From positions 22,013,866 to 22,077,865 of the forward strand of contig CM035227.1 in the NCBI GenBank assembly GCA_020226215.1: a DNA stretch of 64,000 nt, written 5' to 3'. Positions 1-11,204 of the stretch are shown here, in pieces. Within the stretch, counting starts at the first letter, position 1. Each line of letters opens with the position of its first letter. The stretch is from Sindora glabra (taxonomy: Eukaryota; Streptophyta; Magnoliopsida; Fabales; Fabaceae). Both the position numbers and the translations under genes were made by a program. The notes under the pieces are model-generated. The model had not been told where the DNA came from and did not search any database. It was given only the letters and a program-made list of their open reading frames with translations.

Positions 1-2340
1 ATTGTATTCTTATTTTAAATATTTTAATTGCATTAATATAATTTTATCTCAAAATAAAGATGAATTAATTTAATTGATATGTTAATTTATATTAACATAG
101 CCTTTTATATTATTTTACATTTTTAACTAGTTTAACAATTGATATTTATCAAACACTTTTAAACTTTATTTCACATAAATAACTGACAAATTAATTAATT
201 ATTAATAAGCTAACTAATTAAATAAAAAGTATTTTATAACATTAACTGTTTAACTAGCTAAAATTGTAAAATAATATAAAAAATATTAATTGAAATAAAT
301 GTATAACTAAAATAATTTATATTTATCTAAAGATTAAATTATATTAATACAATTAATAATTTTAAAATAAAAATATAATATATAATATTTAATTAATTAT
401 ATTCTATAAACTTATATATTTATTTATTTACATAATTTTTATTTCATTATTATTTATAATAGAATTATAATTATTTAAAATATATTTATTTATATATAAT
501 TATAATTTAAAATAAATATATAATTATATTAAAATTAAATTAATTTTATTTTATAAAAAATAATATTTAGATTTATATTATAAGGGGTAAAAGTTATAAA
601 TTAATAAAAATAATAAGGATAAATTTGAAAAAAATTTGAAGAGGTAGTAGATTATAAGTTATAATACATGAGCTCCATTTTGTGTAATAAATAGGTCAAC
701 TTATACCTTATTAACTTAGTTGATAAACTATAAGTTATTGAAAAAAAATACTAACTTAATTAATAAATTATAAGTCAGCTTTTAAAGATGTTCCAAATAC
801 TAACTTATTAAAAAAAATAAGTTCTAATTTGATTAGTTATCTTGAATAACTTATAAATTATTACCTTTTTAATTTTTTTAAATTCATCCTTTTTTATTAA
901 TTTACAACTCATGTCTTTCATAATATTAATCTAAATATTATTTTTTATAAAATATAATTAATTTAATTTTAATATAATTATATTCTAAATTTAAATTATA
1001 AATATATGAAAAAATATATATAAATAAATATGTGTATCATGAAATATAATTAAGAATTATAATTTATTATAAATTAAGTAATTAAGATTATAAGTAATTA
1101 TATTTTAATTAATTATAATTTATTATAAATAATAAAATAAAAATTATACAAGTAAATAAAATATATAATTCATAAAATATAATTAATTAATTATATTAAT
1201 ATAATTTGATCTTTATATAAATATGAATTATTTTAATTATATATCTATTTCTATTAATATATTTTTATATCATTTTAAAATTTCAACTAATTTAATAATT
1301 AATTTGGCCAAACACTTCTTACACAATCAGTTATCTTATCAGTTATTAATTATAAGTTATTACCCATTAGTTATACATTATTAATTATTAACTAACTTAT
1401 TAATTATCAATTAACTTATCAATTATTTATGCAAAAAAAAGTCATAAAATACTCAAAATAGCTTCTTAAGGTTTCGTTTTGTTTAACAAATAAGCAATTT
1501 ATAACTTATTGATTGGTCAATAAGTTCAATAAATTATAAGTTAAGGTTTAAAGTTTATAACTTAATAACTTTTTAATGTGTTTCGTATAACAAATAAGTA
1601 ACTTATAATTTATTAATTTAACCAATAAGTTATAAGTTAATCTCTTAATGTGTTTCACATATTAATTATTAAAAATAATTTTTCATTTGATAAATTATAT
1701 AAGCTACTACCTCTTAAAATTTTTGCAAATATATTCTTATTTTTTGTTAATTTAAAATCAATATCCTTCATAACATGAATCTAAATATTATTCTTTGATA
1801 AAAATATAATTAATTTAATTTTAATATAATTATATCTTAGTTTTAAATTATAAATATATAAAAATATATATAAATAAATATGTAATATTATAAAATTTAA
1901 TTAGCTAATTATAACTTTATTATAAATTAAGTAATTATAGTTATAAGTAATTATATTTTAAGTAATTATAGTTCTATTATAAATAATAAAATGAAAATTA
2001 TATAAATAAATAAAAATATAAATTTATAAAATATAATTAATTAAATATTAGATGTTATATTTTTATTTTTGAACATATTAATTATGTTAACATTATTTAA
2101 TTCTTAGATAAATATGAATTATTTTAATTATATATTTATTTCTATTAAGATATTCTTTTATGTCATTTTATAATTTTAATTAATTTAATAATTAATTTTA
2201 TAAAATATTTTTTATTCGATCAACTATTAGTTAATAATTATAAGTTATTAACTATTAGTTACTAACTAATTTATTGACTATTAGTTAATCCATCAGTTGC
2301 TTACTTCTTGGCACATATTTTTATCCAAATAATATATAAC
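1..2340. repeat. AT-rich dispersed repeat family A, three degenerate copies
   Basis: No gene is visible. The stretch consists of copies of one AT-rich repeat recognised by shared word order: a block rich in taacttattaa/ataagttat words, then ttattttataaaat, then an inner part with aaaatataattaat runs. One copy runs forward at about 140-660; two run in reverse at about 700-1440 and 1470-2320. The same family recurs at about 4.85-6.06, 26.3-26.95 and 31.3-32.0 kb. The copy edges carry words such as aacaaataagcaatttataa in opposite orientations, which suggests a non-autonomous DNA transposon with terminal inverted repeats. I see no coding remnant and cannot assign a superfamily. Confidence 0.55.
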
Positions 2341-3640
2341 TAAAATAAAAGAATTCAAAAAAGTAAAAAAAAATTGTAGGATAAGTTAAAATTTTTAAAA
2401 TAAATAATGGATGGAAAGTTAAGGTGTCGACACTCTCCACTTCACCCATGTTACACTTTATAAAACTTATTTCTTTTTCTCCTTAGTCCTACATGTCAAG
2501 ACTCTTGATCATTTTGGCCAATTTAGTATATAGGATAGTTGGTAAACTTTTAATTTTTCTAGCAAATTAATTAAAAAAAATTTTGATACAAATTTTTCTT
2601 TTTAATTCTTTCTTCATAAGAAGGGATGTGAAAAAAGATTCAAAAAAAATAGAAGAAGTAGAAGAAAAGTAGAGGAAAGGAAGAAAAAAGAAATAATCTA
2701 AAAAAATAAGGTAAAAAAAGAGAGAGAGACAAAGAGATAGTAGAGAAAATTCTTTATTATTAAGTATACATTCTTTTGCCTTTTTTTAATTTTGTATTTG
2801 AGATATTAAAACTTTTATTATTCTAAAATTTCAGTTGCATATCTTAAGCATAAAACATATTTTGATTACATTTACTGCAATCATAATTCTTGTTACCTTT
2901 GAAAATATTTGTGTTGCAAAAAAAAAAAAGGGAAAAAATGAGAAGGATAAAAGAACAAACCTCATCTCAATAATATGTGGCTCTGAGTTATTAAGGAAGA
3001 AGAAGGAAATGAAATTGCAATATGGGATAAATAAAAGGTAAGAATAAGTAAGAATATGAGTTTTAAAAATAAAAAGAGTTATAAATAGTTTATTTTATTT
3101 TTTTTAGAGACATGATGGGATGACACATCTAGTTTATTGTGCCGTTTCCATCTTTTTAGGTTTTTGTTGGTCCATATTTATTTCCTTTTATCACTTACTA
3201 AAAAAAATAAAAGAAGAAAATTCAAAATATAAGAAATAGAGAGAAATTTTTATTTTTTTAAACTAAAAAAAGATTCTTTTTTTATGTTTTAATGATATTG
3301 TTAGGATATTATTTTGTGCAATTCTTATAACATAATAAATTAAAATAGCTTAGAAGTCCAATTTATTATAATATTCTAAAGGTGAGAGATATTTTAAAAA
3401 ATTAAATTGAGTATGCCATTAAACTAAAATTCTAATATTATTGCACATAAAAATTATTTTATATCTACTTTTTTTTGTATATAATGTATTCCAATTTGTT
3501 TCACTTCATAGGATATACACATGTACTCATAATTTATAGTGTGCCTCTATTTTTATTTTAAATAAAACTATAACATATTTAGTGATGATACTCTAACATT
3601 AAAATTAATTATTAGTACAATAAATATAATTTTGGTTTTT
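2341..3640. other. AT-rich spacer with a polypurine tract
   Basis: No supported gene. A strongly purine-rich tract (GAA/AGAG repeats) lies at about 2636-2750. It is followed by a 68-codon open stretch at 2835-3041 with a hydrophobic start and a lysine-rich tail. That stretch opens on TTG and has no recognisable domain, so I do not call it a gene. Confidence 0.5.
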
Positions 3641-3649
3641 CCTGAACAA

Positions 3650-4005
3650 TTCTTTATTTAGATTTGGCTATGAAACTAGACAAATTTGATATTTTAAAAT
3701 TATAAAATAATATTAAAATTTTAATTATAATTTTTTAAATAATATTTTATTTAAATTTAATTATTAAGTTAGATAAATTTAATACTTTAAAAATTACAAA
3801 ATAATATTAGAATTATAACATCAATTTTTCCAAATAATTTATTATTTAAATTTGACTATGAATTTTGTCAAATTTGATATTTTAAAAATTATGAAATAAT
3901 ATTAAATTTTTAATTTTAATTATTTGAAAATTTTTTATTTTAGACTTGGTCATGAAATTGAACAAATTTGACACTCTAAATTAAAATTTATTGATTTGAT
4001 ATTTT
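3650..4005. repeat. tandem repeat, about 4 units of ~95 bp
   Basis: Four diverged units follow each other, each with the order 'atttg-cta-tgaa...caaatttgatattttaaaa...aaataatatta'. They start near 3661, 3759, 3850 and 3944. Units differ by substitutions and small indels. No coding content is apparent. Confidence 0.6.
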
Positions 4006-4847
4006 TTAAATAAATAAATAAGATTACTTAAAATATTTTTTTCATTATCTTATTGTTTTAAAAGCTATATTACAACCATTTTAATAAAAAAAATTTAAAA
4101 ATAATAAAATAAGAATCTTTCAATTATAATAAAATTTATGCTTATAACATTTCGATTACAACTACGATCATAATAGTATTTAATATTATTGAAATGTTTT
4201 ATTTTATTTAAATCTTACAATGAAGATGAAGAGATTTGATACTAAATTATTAAATTTTAAATTATTATACTAATATTTTTATAAAATATTAAAAATAAAA
4301 TTAATTGGAATAAGTGAGTATAGTTGTAGCATTACAAGAATAGTGTAAAAAAATTTTTAATCATTTTTTGTTTAAAAACATATTTTCACAAATACTACTT
4401 TATAATAATTGTTGTGGGCATATATATATATATATATATTATTTCATATAATAATAGCTTTGCACTACCCACTTTTATAAGTACCATATATCACTTTTAA
4501 TATTTTGAAATGTAAAGTAGAACATACCAATCACATTTTTTTAAAAAAAATATACATATATTATAATAAGAATTATAATAATTTATTTTAAATCTAGAAT
4601 TAGAACAAATCGACAACTATTCTTTCAAAAAATTGTAAGGTGCTAATATCTTCTCCATATATAACTAACTCTTGAATCTGAATTTTAAAAATACAAATCT
4701 CTTTCGATCTTCTAATTACATTATAAAAAATCATTTGTAGTGACTCTATTTTTTTTATTCATACTTTAACATTCTAAGAAGATACAAAATAACTCACCTC
4801 CCATAATTCTACCATAAGACACGTCATGACATTGTGCAAAACAATGC
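4006..4847. other. AT-rich spacer with a TA microsatellite
   Basis: Nothing coding is visible. A short (TA)n run lies at 4421-4439. Confidence 0.5.
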
Positions 4848-6060
4848 CTAAGACTCTTTTTTATGTAATAAATAAACTAATTTATAACTTATTAACTTGA
4901 TTAATAAGGTATAAGTTAACTTCTAAATATATTTCATACACTAACCTATTAGAAAAATAAGTTCTGATTTAATATGTTAGTTTAAGTAACTTATAGTTTA
5001 TAACTTATTATTTTTATTTTTTTTTAAATTTATCTTTATTCTTTTTATTAATTTATAATTCATATCTTTCATTAATATAAATTATTTAAATTTATATATT
5101 TATTTTTATTAATACTTTATTTTGTAATTTTAACTAATTTAATAGTTAATTTTGTGAAATAAGTATTAGTTATAAGTTATCAATTATCAGTTATTAGTTA
5201 ACTTATCATTTATTAGATAATTTGTATAAAATTGAATCTAACTCAAAGCTTATTTTTTTAATAAATTAGTACATAAAATATCTTCAAAGGGTAATTTATA
5301 ACTTCTTAATTATGTTAATAAATTATAAAATAATTTATTTATTACATGAAACAAAGTCGTAATCTCTATTTTACACAAGTAATTAATAAGTTAACTAATA
5401 ATTGATAGTTAATAAATTAACTGATTTCATAAGAAATATTTTATAAAATTACCTATTGAATTAACTAAAAATATAAAATAATGTAAAAGGATATATGAAT
5501 ATAAATAGATATATATAAATTAAATTAATTCAAATTTATTTAAATATTAAATCATATTAACACAATCAAAATATTCAAAATAAAAATATAATTATCTAAA
5601 ATTTGATTAGTTATACTTTATGACCATATTTATTTATTGACTACATAATTTTATTTGATTATTATTTATAAAAGAAATATAATTATTCAAAATATAATTA
5701 ATTATATTTTATGATATTATATATTTATTTATGTATATATTTTTATATATTTATAGTTTAAAATAAGGATGCAAATAACTAAAATTGAATTAATTATAAT
5801 TTATAATATTATTTATTTGTTTATACTAAATTTATGATATTATATTATATATTTATCATATTATTTTTTATTAATTTATTATTAAAAATAAAAATATAAT
5901 TATTTATTAAGGATATGAATTATAAATTAAAAAAACTTGAAAAAATATCAACTTAAAAATTGTAAGTTACTAAAAATAATTTATTGTGTAAAAATTTAAA
6001 ATATAATCATAATCTTCGTCAACTAATGTATCACTTATAAGCTAACAAAGCCTTAATATA
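4848..6060. repeat. repeat family A, inverted pair
   Basis: A short reverse copy (about 4848-5240) is followed by a longer forward copy (about 5260-6060) of the AT-rich family seen at 1-2340. The two face each other, so the region could fold into a long imperfect hairpin. The reverse copy lacks most of the internal part. Confidence 0.5.
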
Positions 6061-6089
6061 ATCAATTAATATATCACTTATGAATTACT

Positions 6090-7510
6090 GCCAGCAAGCT
6101 CTTCAACTATGAGCCAGGTCGAAGTCAAACATGACCGTAATCTCCTCTCTCTATTCCAGAATAAATAAATTTGATAAAGGAGGGAAAGTAAAAATCTTAG
6201 TTACATCTACAACCTTGCTTACCTTATCAGACCAAGCGTCCATCCAAAAGTAAAGAAGGTAAGTTGAAAGCAGTGTGTTTGTATTTTATCAATCCAGGGA
6301 TGTTTCCAGGTTTTGGTACTTCGCTGTGGAGCTGCTGCCTTGGTATGGCGCTGGCGGGGGGAATAGATTAACTTTTTCATATTACATAAAATATTGCTTT
6401 ATTTTTTTTTTTGGCCATAAATATTGCTTTATTTCATATCTTATGTTTAGGGACAAAATTTGTCTCATTTTCATATCCCACTAAATCACAGAGTTCCACA
6501 GGGACATATAGAGAATTATAATAAATAAAAGATATTAAAAAATAAAATTCTTAAAGTTGAGAATTATAAATTTACATGTAATTATCAAATATTCTTAAAT
6601 ATTAGTAAGTAAAGAAGAAAGGAGATAAATTTATATTTAAATATTATAAATTATACAAAATTAACAGAATATTATAAATTTAAAGTCATATATATAATTG
6701 ATTTAAACAATTAGAAACTTAAAAAAAAGTTTGGTATGTAATGAATAAAATATTATTACTTTCTACTTTTATTATCTCAAATAAAATCTTAGTATATTTT
6801 TAATTTTTAGATAATTAAATTTAAATTATTAAAACAATTAAAATAATTATACATATATGTGTACATATATGTTACTATAAAAAGAAAAAATATAATAATT
6901 TTATAATAGTAGAATTCCACTAGAATTACCTCATTTTCATCATCTTGTTTAAAATAAAAACTTGCTACATACCTTTTCTGGGATAAAAAATATAACATTT
7001 CCAAACTCCACCAAAGTAATCATTTGAAACATTTTAAATTTGAGATATTTTGTTATCTCCGTGTATTTTTTTTCTTAATTATGTTAATGTGGTGTTTATT
7101 TGTTGGTACTTTTGTGCAGCTTCCTGGCCTTGATTTGTTACTCTTCCCAAAGTTTCTTGTGCAACATAATAGTTAATATGATTTAGTGCATCTGAAGAGA
7201 ATTTGTCATGTGCTTTGGATCGTTGAACCCCAATTTCCCACAATTTGTTTGAGCATGAGGCTCAGCAACTATCTGCCCTTGTAGTTTTAGACGAAAAAAC
7301 ACCTTGGATTCCTGTTGCGCTATCAGGAGCCTCAGCGATCAAAAAGAGGAAAATCCACCCCTACCATTTTGCCAAAAGCACCTAGATCCTTCATATGCTA
7401 ACAGCGTGTGATGATACAAATAATTTTGCCTCAAGAAATGCAGGCATAAGAGAAAAAAAGCTTATAGTTGGAGTTTTTAGACAGAGAATCATGTTGAACC
7501 CACTGTTCAA
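6090..7510 (+). other. possible degraded gene remnants
   Basis: Base composition rises above the AT-rich surroundings in two patches. At 6108-6270 there is a short ATG-led reading frame and a GT donor-like site near 6258. At about 7116-7500 a pyrimidine-rich stretch ending in gtgcag precedes a patch with a coding-like plus-strand frame: about 7249-7380 is open and reads through DEKTPWIPVALS and KKRKIHPYHF, then a TAG, then an open run to about 7510. I recognise no family. This could be exons of a low-copy gene, a pseudogene, or chance. Confidence 0.25.
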
Positions 7511-7892
7511 AAGGTAAGAACTGAATGAAAAATATAGCAGATTGACTTTGAATCAAAACTTCATTTGCAGCAATGAAAATGAAATGAGTTCCAAAGTTTA
7601 GTTGTACTGTTGGGCATTATTGCCTTTTTCAAAATTTATGTAAAAAATATTAATAAGAATCGAAGAAAAATTTACGACACATTCCTTACAGAATCCGGTT
7701 AAGTGGAAAATAAAATTTACATTTTAAACTCACATGAAATATACGCATAATTTTTTTTTTGTTCTCTTTTTTGTTATTTCATGTAATTTCATTTTTTTCT
7801 CAGAAAGAAATTGAAATATTTTACTAATTATACACCCATTGATATCCCTAATAACTTTTTAAAATTTGGGTGGAAAGTTTTCTAAAATCAAG

Positions 7893-7907
7893 TAGTAATT
7901 AATGGCC
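7893..7907. repeat. left target-site duplication of truncated LINE
   Basis: tagtaattaatggcc here matches tagtaactaatggcc at 8352-8366 in 14 of 15 positions. The pair brackets the LINE fragment. Confidence 0.75.
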
Positions 7908-8351
7908 TGGGAGGATGGATTAGAGGATTTTACAAACATTTGGATCAATGTGAGGTTCTGACTGTAGAAACTTGAGGTGCTTTAGAGGTCCAACCATAAT
8001 GTGGGAATTGAGTTTTAAACTTATTTAGAGATGAACTCTCTGATTTTGGTGGAATCTCTCTTGGAAGGTAAATCTCAAAGTTTACATGCCGATAAGAAAT
8101 GTCAGAAATTTATTCAAAGAGATTGAGCGGTTAAAATTACACATAGATATCGTGAAGGGAATAAATATACTGATCGGTTAACAACTCGAAATATTTTAAG
8201 CGAACGAGCTAGTTCTTTGTTGATGAAGCCTCATCCGGATCTTCGGATTCTGTAATTGGCTGTTGTTAGTAGAATCTTTGTACCTAAAATTATTTCGTTT
8301 CGTTTTTTTTTTTTTTCCTTGACTTCATAGCTGCTCTCCTTAAAAAAAAAT
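7908..8351 (+). mobile_element. 5'-truncated LINE (RNase H end) in the NDUFS4 promoter region
   Basis: About 444 bp inserted between a 15-bp target duplication with one mismatch. It ends in an A-rich tail (taaaaaaaaa, 8341-8350). The plus strand shows the end of a plant LINE RNase H domain across frame breaks: a GWIRGF...VLTVET-GAL stretch near 7912-7990 and an ITHRYREGN-x-x-D-R-L motif near 8133-8182. A tail and target duplication fit target-primed reverse transcription with 5' truncation. The insert ends 217 bp upstream of the NDUFS4 ATG. Confidence 0.75.
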
Positions 8352-8366
8352 TAGTAACTAATGGCC
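8352..8366. repeat. right target-site duplication of truncated LINE
   Basis: Partner of 7893-7907 (14/15 identical), directly after the A-rich tail. Confidence 0.75.
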
Positions 8367-8568
8367 GAAGGCCTTAGTGGGGCCGTGTTGCTGTCAGTAC
8401 ATTAAAGAGGATACCCAACCCAAGTTAGGGCCTATGGCCCAAATGTTGGAAACTTCGGGCGGTTTCCCCAAACAGCACTTATTTATTATTTAGTTATTTA
8501 TTTTGTCTGTGATCGAACAGTTGAGAGTCGTTGGAATTGTTCTCTGCAGAAGTTTGGTTTTGGCGCCA
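8367..8568 (+). promoter_or_regulatory. NDUFS4 proximal promoter/5' leader with site II-like motif
   Basis: A short GC-richer block lies between the LINE tail and the NDUFS4 start. It contains ggccca at 8436-8441, which is TGGGCC on the minus strand, and gggcct at 8428-8433. TGGGCY (site II) elements are known to be enriched in promoters of plant nuclear genes for oxidative phosphorylation, which fits a complex I subunit. The transcription start is not determined. Confidence 0.5.
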
Positions 8569-10927
8569 ATGGCGAGCTCTCTGCGCAGAGGTATTGGCCT
8601 AACTCGTTTTCGTGGAATGAGATCGCTCTGTTCTGATGCTTTAGTGGAGGTAAAGCCAGGGGAGGTAGGGATGATCTCTGGTATTCCCGATCAGCATCTT
8701 CGTAGAAGGGTAAGATTCTTATCATTTCCACCAATTCATTTCCTTCTCAGATTACAAATCAATTAACTTCGTTAAATTGTTGAAAATGGAAAAAGTAATT
8801 GAAAATTATCATCGGAAACAGATGAGTTCAAAAGGTTTTAATTTATGCATTTCTTTTTTGCCACACTTTGCAATTAATAGTTGCTTCAGGAATTTAGTTT
8901 CCGTTTGTCATGAGCTAAACCCATACTCATATTGAATTTGCAGAAGGAAATTTGGGAAATTTCTGACTTTCTGTTGTGTAAAGATGGATTCTAATTTCAG
9001 AATAAACTCTTCTCTGCACAAAATAAGTGATTCTTTTCATGATTTTGCTTGATAAACCATCAATTCACGACAAAATAAGTGATGCTGAAAGAAACAAACC
9101 CATTATTTTAGATTGAATAAAATGGTTGAGTTTGATGTATATATTCGTTTTCTTTCTTCATTTCTATATATTTTTATTAGGTCAATTCAGTTTTTTCTTT
9201 TTGGTTCATCAACCTGTCAGGTTCTTACTCTAAAGAGCCCCGGCTTACGGTTGCTCTGCTTCTAAATGAGAAGCTTTTGTTGATTCACTTGAGCAAAATT
9301 TGCTTCTATGTAGAGCTATTGAATCTTTTGAATTCTTCTCTTTCGTACTTTTAGCTACAATCATTTTTTACTTGACTTGGGACTTTTGCCTGACAGGTTA
9401 TCATATATTCGCCTGCTCGAACTGCATCACAACAAGGCTCAGGAAAAGTAGGGAAATGGAAAATTAATTTTCTGTCTACACAGAAGTATGCTTTCTCAGT
9501 TGATATTCCTGCAGTGATTCCTAATCATTTGAAATTTCCCGTCAATGATTTCAATATGTATTCATCATTTTGAACCGATTCATGCATTAAGCTCCTCCGA
9601 TGCTATTGGTTAACCCTAAGCAAAATCATTCTTGCCAAGTTGTATAAAATTGAAAAGAGGGAAAAGAAAAAATCAATAGTGGACAATGTTAATGTAGAAA
9701 TTTTTTTGATGATTTGTAACTAATTATAATTAAGAAAAGTTTTATTTTTTCATCAGCATAACTGCCGTTCTAATTGCTGTTTCCCCATTGATAGGTGGGA
9801 CAATCCGTTGATGGGTTGGACATCCACCGGCGATCCATAAGCCAATGTTGGCGAGGCAGGTCTCGATTTTGATACCGAAGCAGCTGCGAGGGCTTTTGCT
9901 GAGAAACATGGTTGGGAATATACGGTATGATTCCGTAATTTCACTGCTAAACAAATAAAATTGCACCGAAGCACTTATCTTAACTCTTAACATTTAATCA
10001 GTGAAAATTAGACAAGCTTATCTACTTTTTTAGTTTCAAGTTATGTTTTAAAGGCTTAAAGTTTTTTATGGTTCTGATTTTTTAAAGGAAAAAGAAAACC
10101 ATACTCTTCCTGCTTCTACTGCTGTTTCTTTTGCCATTGGTTTCTAGTGCTTCTGTTGTACCTTATGCATGGATGTTTGTAATCCTTTTCTAGTTGTTTT
10201 AATTTTAAATGCACGCGATGGATTTAGGATTGGAAATTTTGATACCGGACTTTTATCCCTTTTTTTTATTAAACAAAATAGTTTGCTCCATGTTTGCCTC
10301 TTTGACCTCGGTTGATTGTGATGTTACTGCAATCTTTTAAATCATATTGAAAAGTCTAGGGGGGAAGACATTCTACATTGTTATTTACGTCTATTATTAT
10401 ATTATTTTCTTTGTTCCTCTAAGCTTCTTAACAAGCAAACAAAATTTCGGCGCAGGTAAAGAAGCGCCACACGCCTCTTCTGAAGGTGAGTTGAGTCGTT
10501 TGCCGAGGTTTATTTCCCGTTAGTTCTTAGGCTCTTCGCAGTGTAAAATCTATCTGTCGCCAATTTGCAATACTCGTTCAAGAGAAAAACAATCATATGC
10601 TGTTCGTCTACTGTGAAAGCAATTAGAAGTTCTTTACTGCTGAACTTCTAGGCAGTATGAAAAACGACAGAGGTCTTATTTTTTATTTTTTTGGAATAAC
10701 GTTCCTTCCTAGAACACCTTTCGGTTTCATCTTTTTTTCTCCCATTTGTCCTCTTAAAGTCCAGCTAGATGAAGGCTTCTTTTGTGGGTAAATTAGTAGC
10801 CTCCTCAACTGAACTTCTATTTATTTATGTTTAGCTGTTGACCATTTTGGAACTTTGCATGCAGCCTAAATCGTATGGAGACAACTTCAAATGGAAAGGG
10901 CCACCGACAAGCGAAGATGATTATTAG
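8569..10927 (+). CDS. NDUFS4: NDUFS4, complex I 18-kDa subunit (five exons), broken by an in-frame stop
   Basis: Encodes the nuclear NADH:ubiquinone oxidoreductase iron-sulfur protein 4, an accessory subunit at the N module of mitochondrial complex I (Arabidopsis homologue FRO1). Exons: 8569-8709, 9397-9485, 9795-9924, 10456-10485, 10865-10927. All introns are GT-AG, and the exon lengths sum to 453 nt (150 residues plus stop), close to the plant family length. Exon 1 gives an arginine-rich mitochondrial targeting segment, then a GEVGMISGIPDQHL stretch. Exon 2 gives YSPARTASQQGSGKVGKW, exon 3 PLMGWTSTGDP then EAAARAFAEKHGW, and exons 4-5 PLLKPKSYGDNFKWKG. The ATG at 8569 is the first in a good context. 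Codon 92 is TAA where the family has tyrosine, while everything after it stays in frame and conserved. Either this copy is a very recent pseudogene or disabled allele, or the base is an error. Confidence 0.9.
9838..9840 (+). other. NDUFS4: premature stop codon in NDUFS4 exon 3
   Basis: The TAA follows GGC GAT CCA and precedes GCC AAT GTT in the frame set by exons 1-3. The family pattern at this point is GDP-Tyr-ANVG, so one substitution (TAT or TAC to TAA) explains it. The truncated product would be 91 residues and lose the conserved C-terminal half. Confidence 0.85.
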
Positions 10928-11073
10928 CCTACAGCATTCCGATATCAATACTATGGTGCTCGGCGTGAAGGTGTAGGCTGAAATAGAGTTGGCTTGAGTA
11001 TGGGTATGGAAAATACATGACATTTTACCTTACAATTGGAAAGCGTGCGGAGTACAAGTACTTAAAGATATTT

Positions 11074-11079
11074 AATAAA
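11074..11079 (+). terminator. candidate polyadenylation signal for NDUFS4
   Basis: AATAAA about 147 bp after the NDUFS4 stop, in the 277-bp gap before the convergent neighbour's stop codon. Confidence 0.4.
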
Positions 11080-11204
11080 AGAAACCTAGAAAAACTATAC
11101 TTGATCCTTATACTGTACATACATACATATACTATATGCTGATTGTACAGCGGAGCAGTTTCTTGTGCTGGAACTATTACGTTTGTTGCAGTACTATCAT
11201 TATT

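Noticed and set aside
2835..3041. 68-codon frame with a hydrophobic, signal-peptide-like start
   Set aside because: Opens on TTG, is lysine-rich through an A-run, and shows no family resemblance; chance in AT-rich sequence is likely.
8498..8734. 78-codon minus-strand frame
   Set aside because: Exactly antisense to NDUFS4 exon 1 and has no features of its own.
9742..9993. Minus-strand frames over NDUFS4 exon 3
   Set aside because: Antisense shadows of the exon; the plus strand gives a clear NDUFS4 match.
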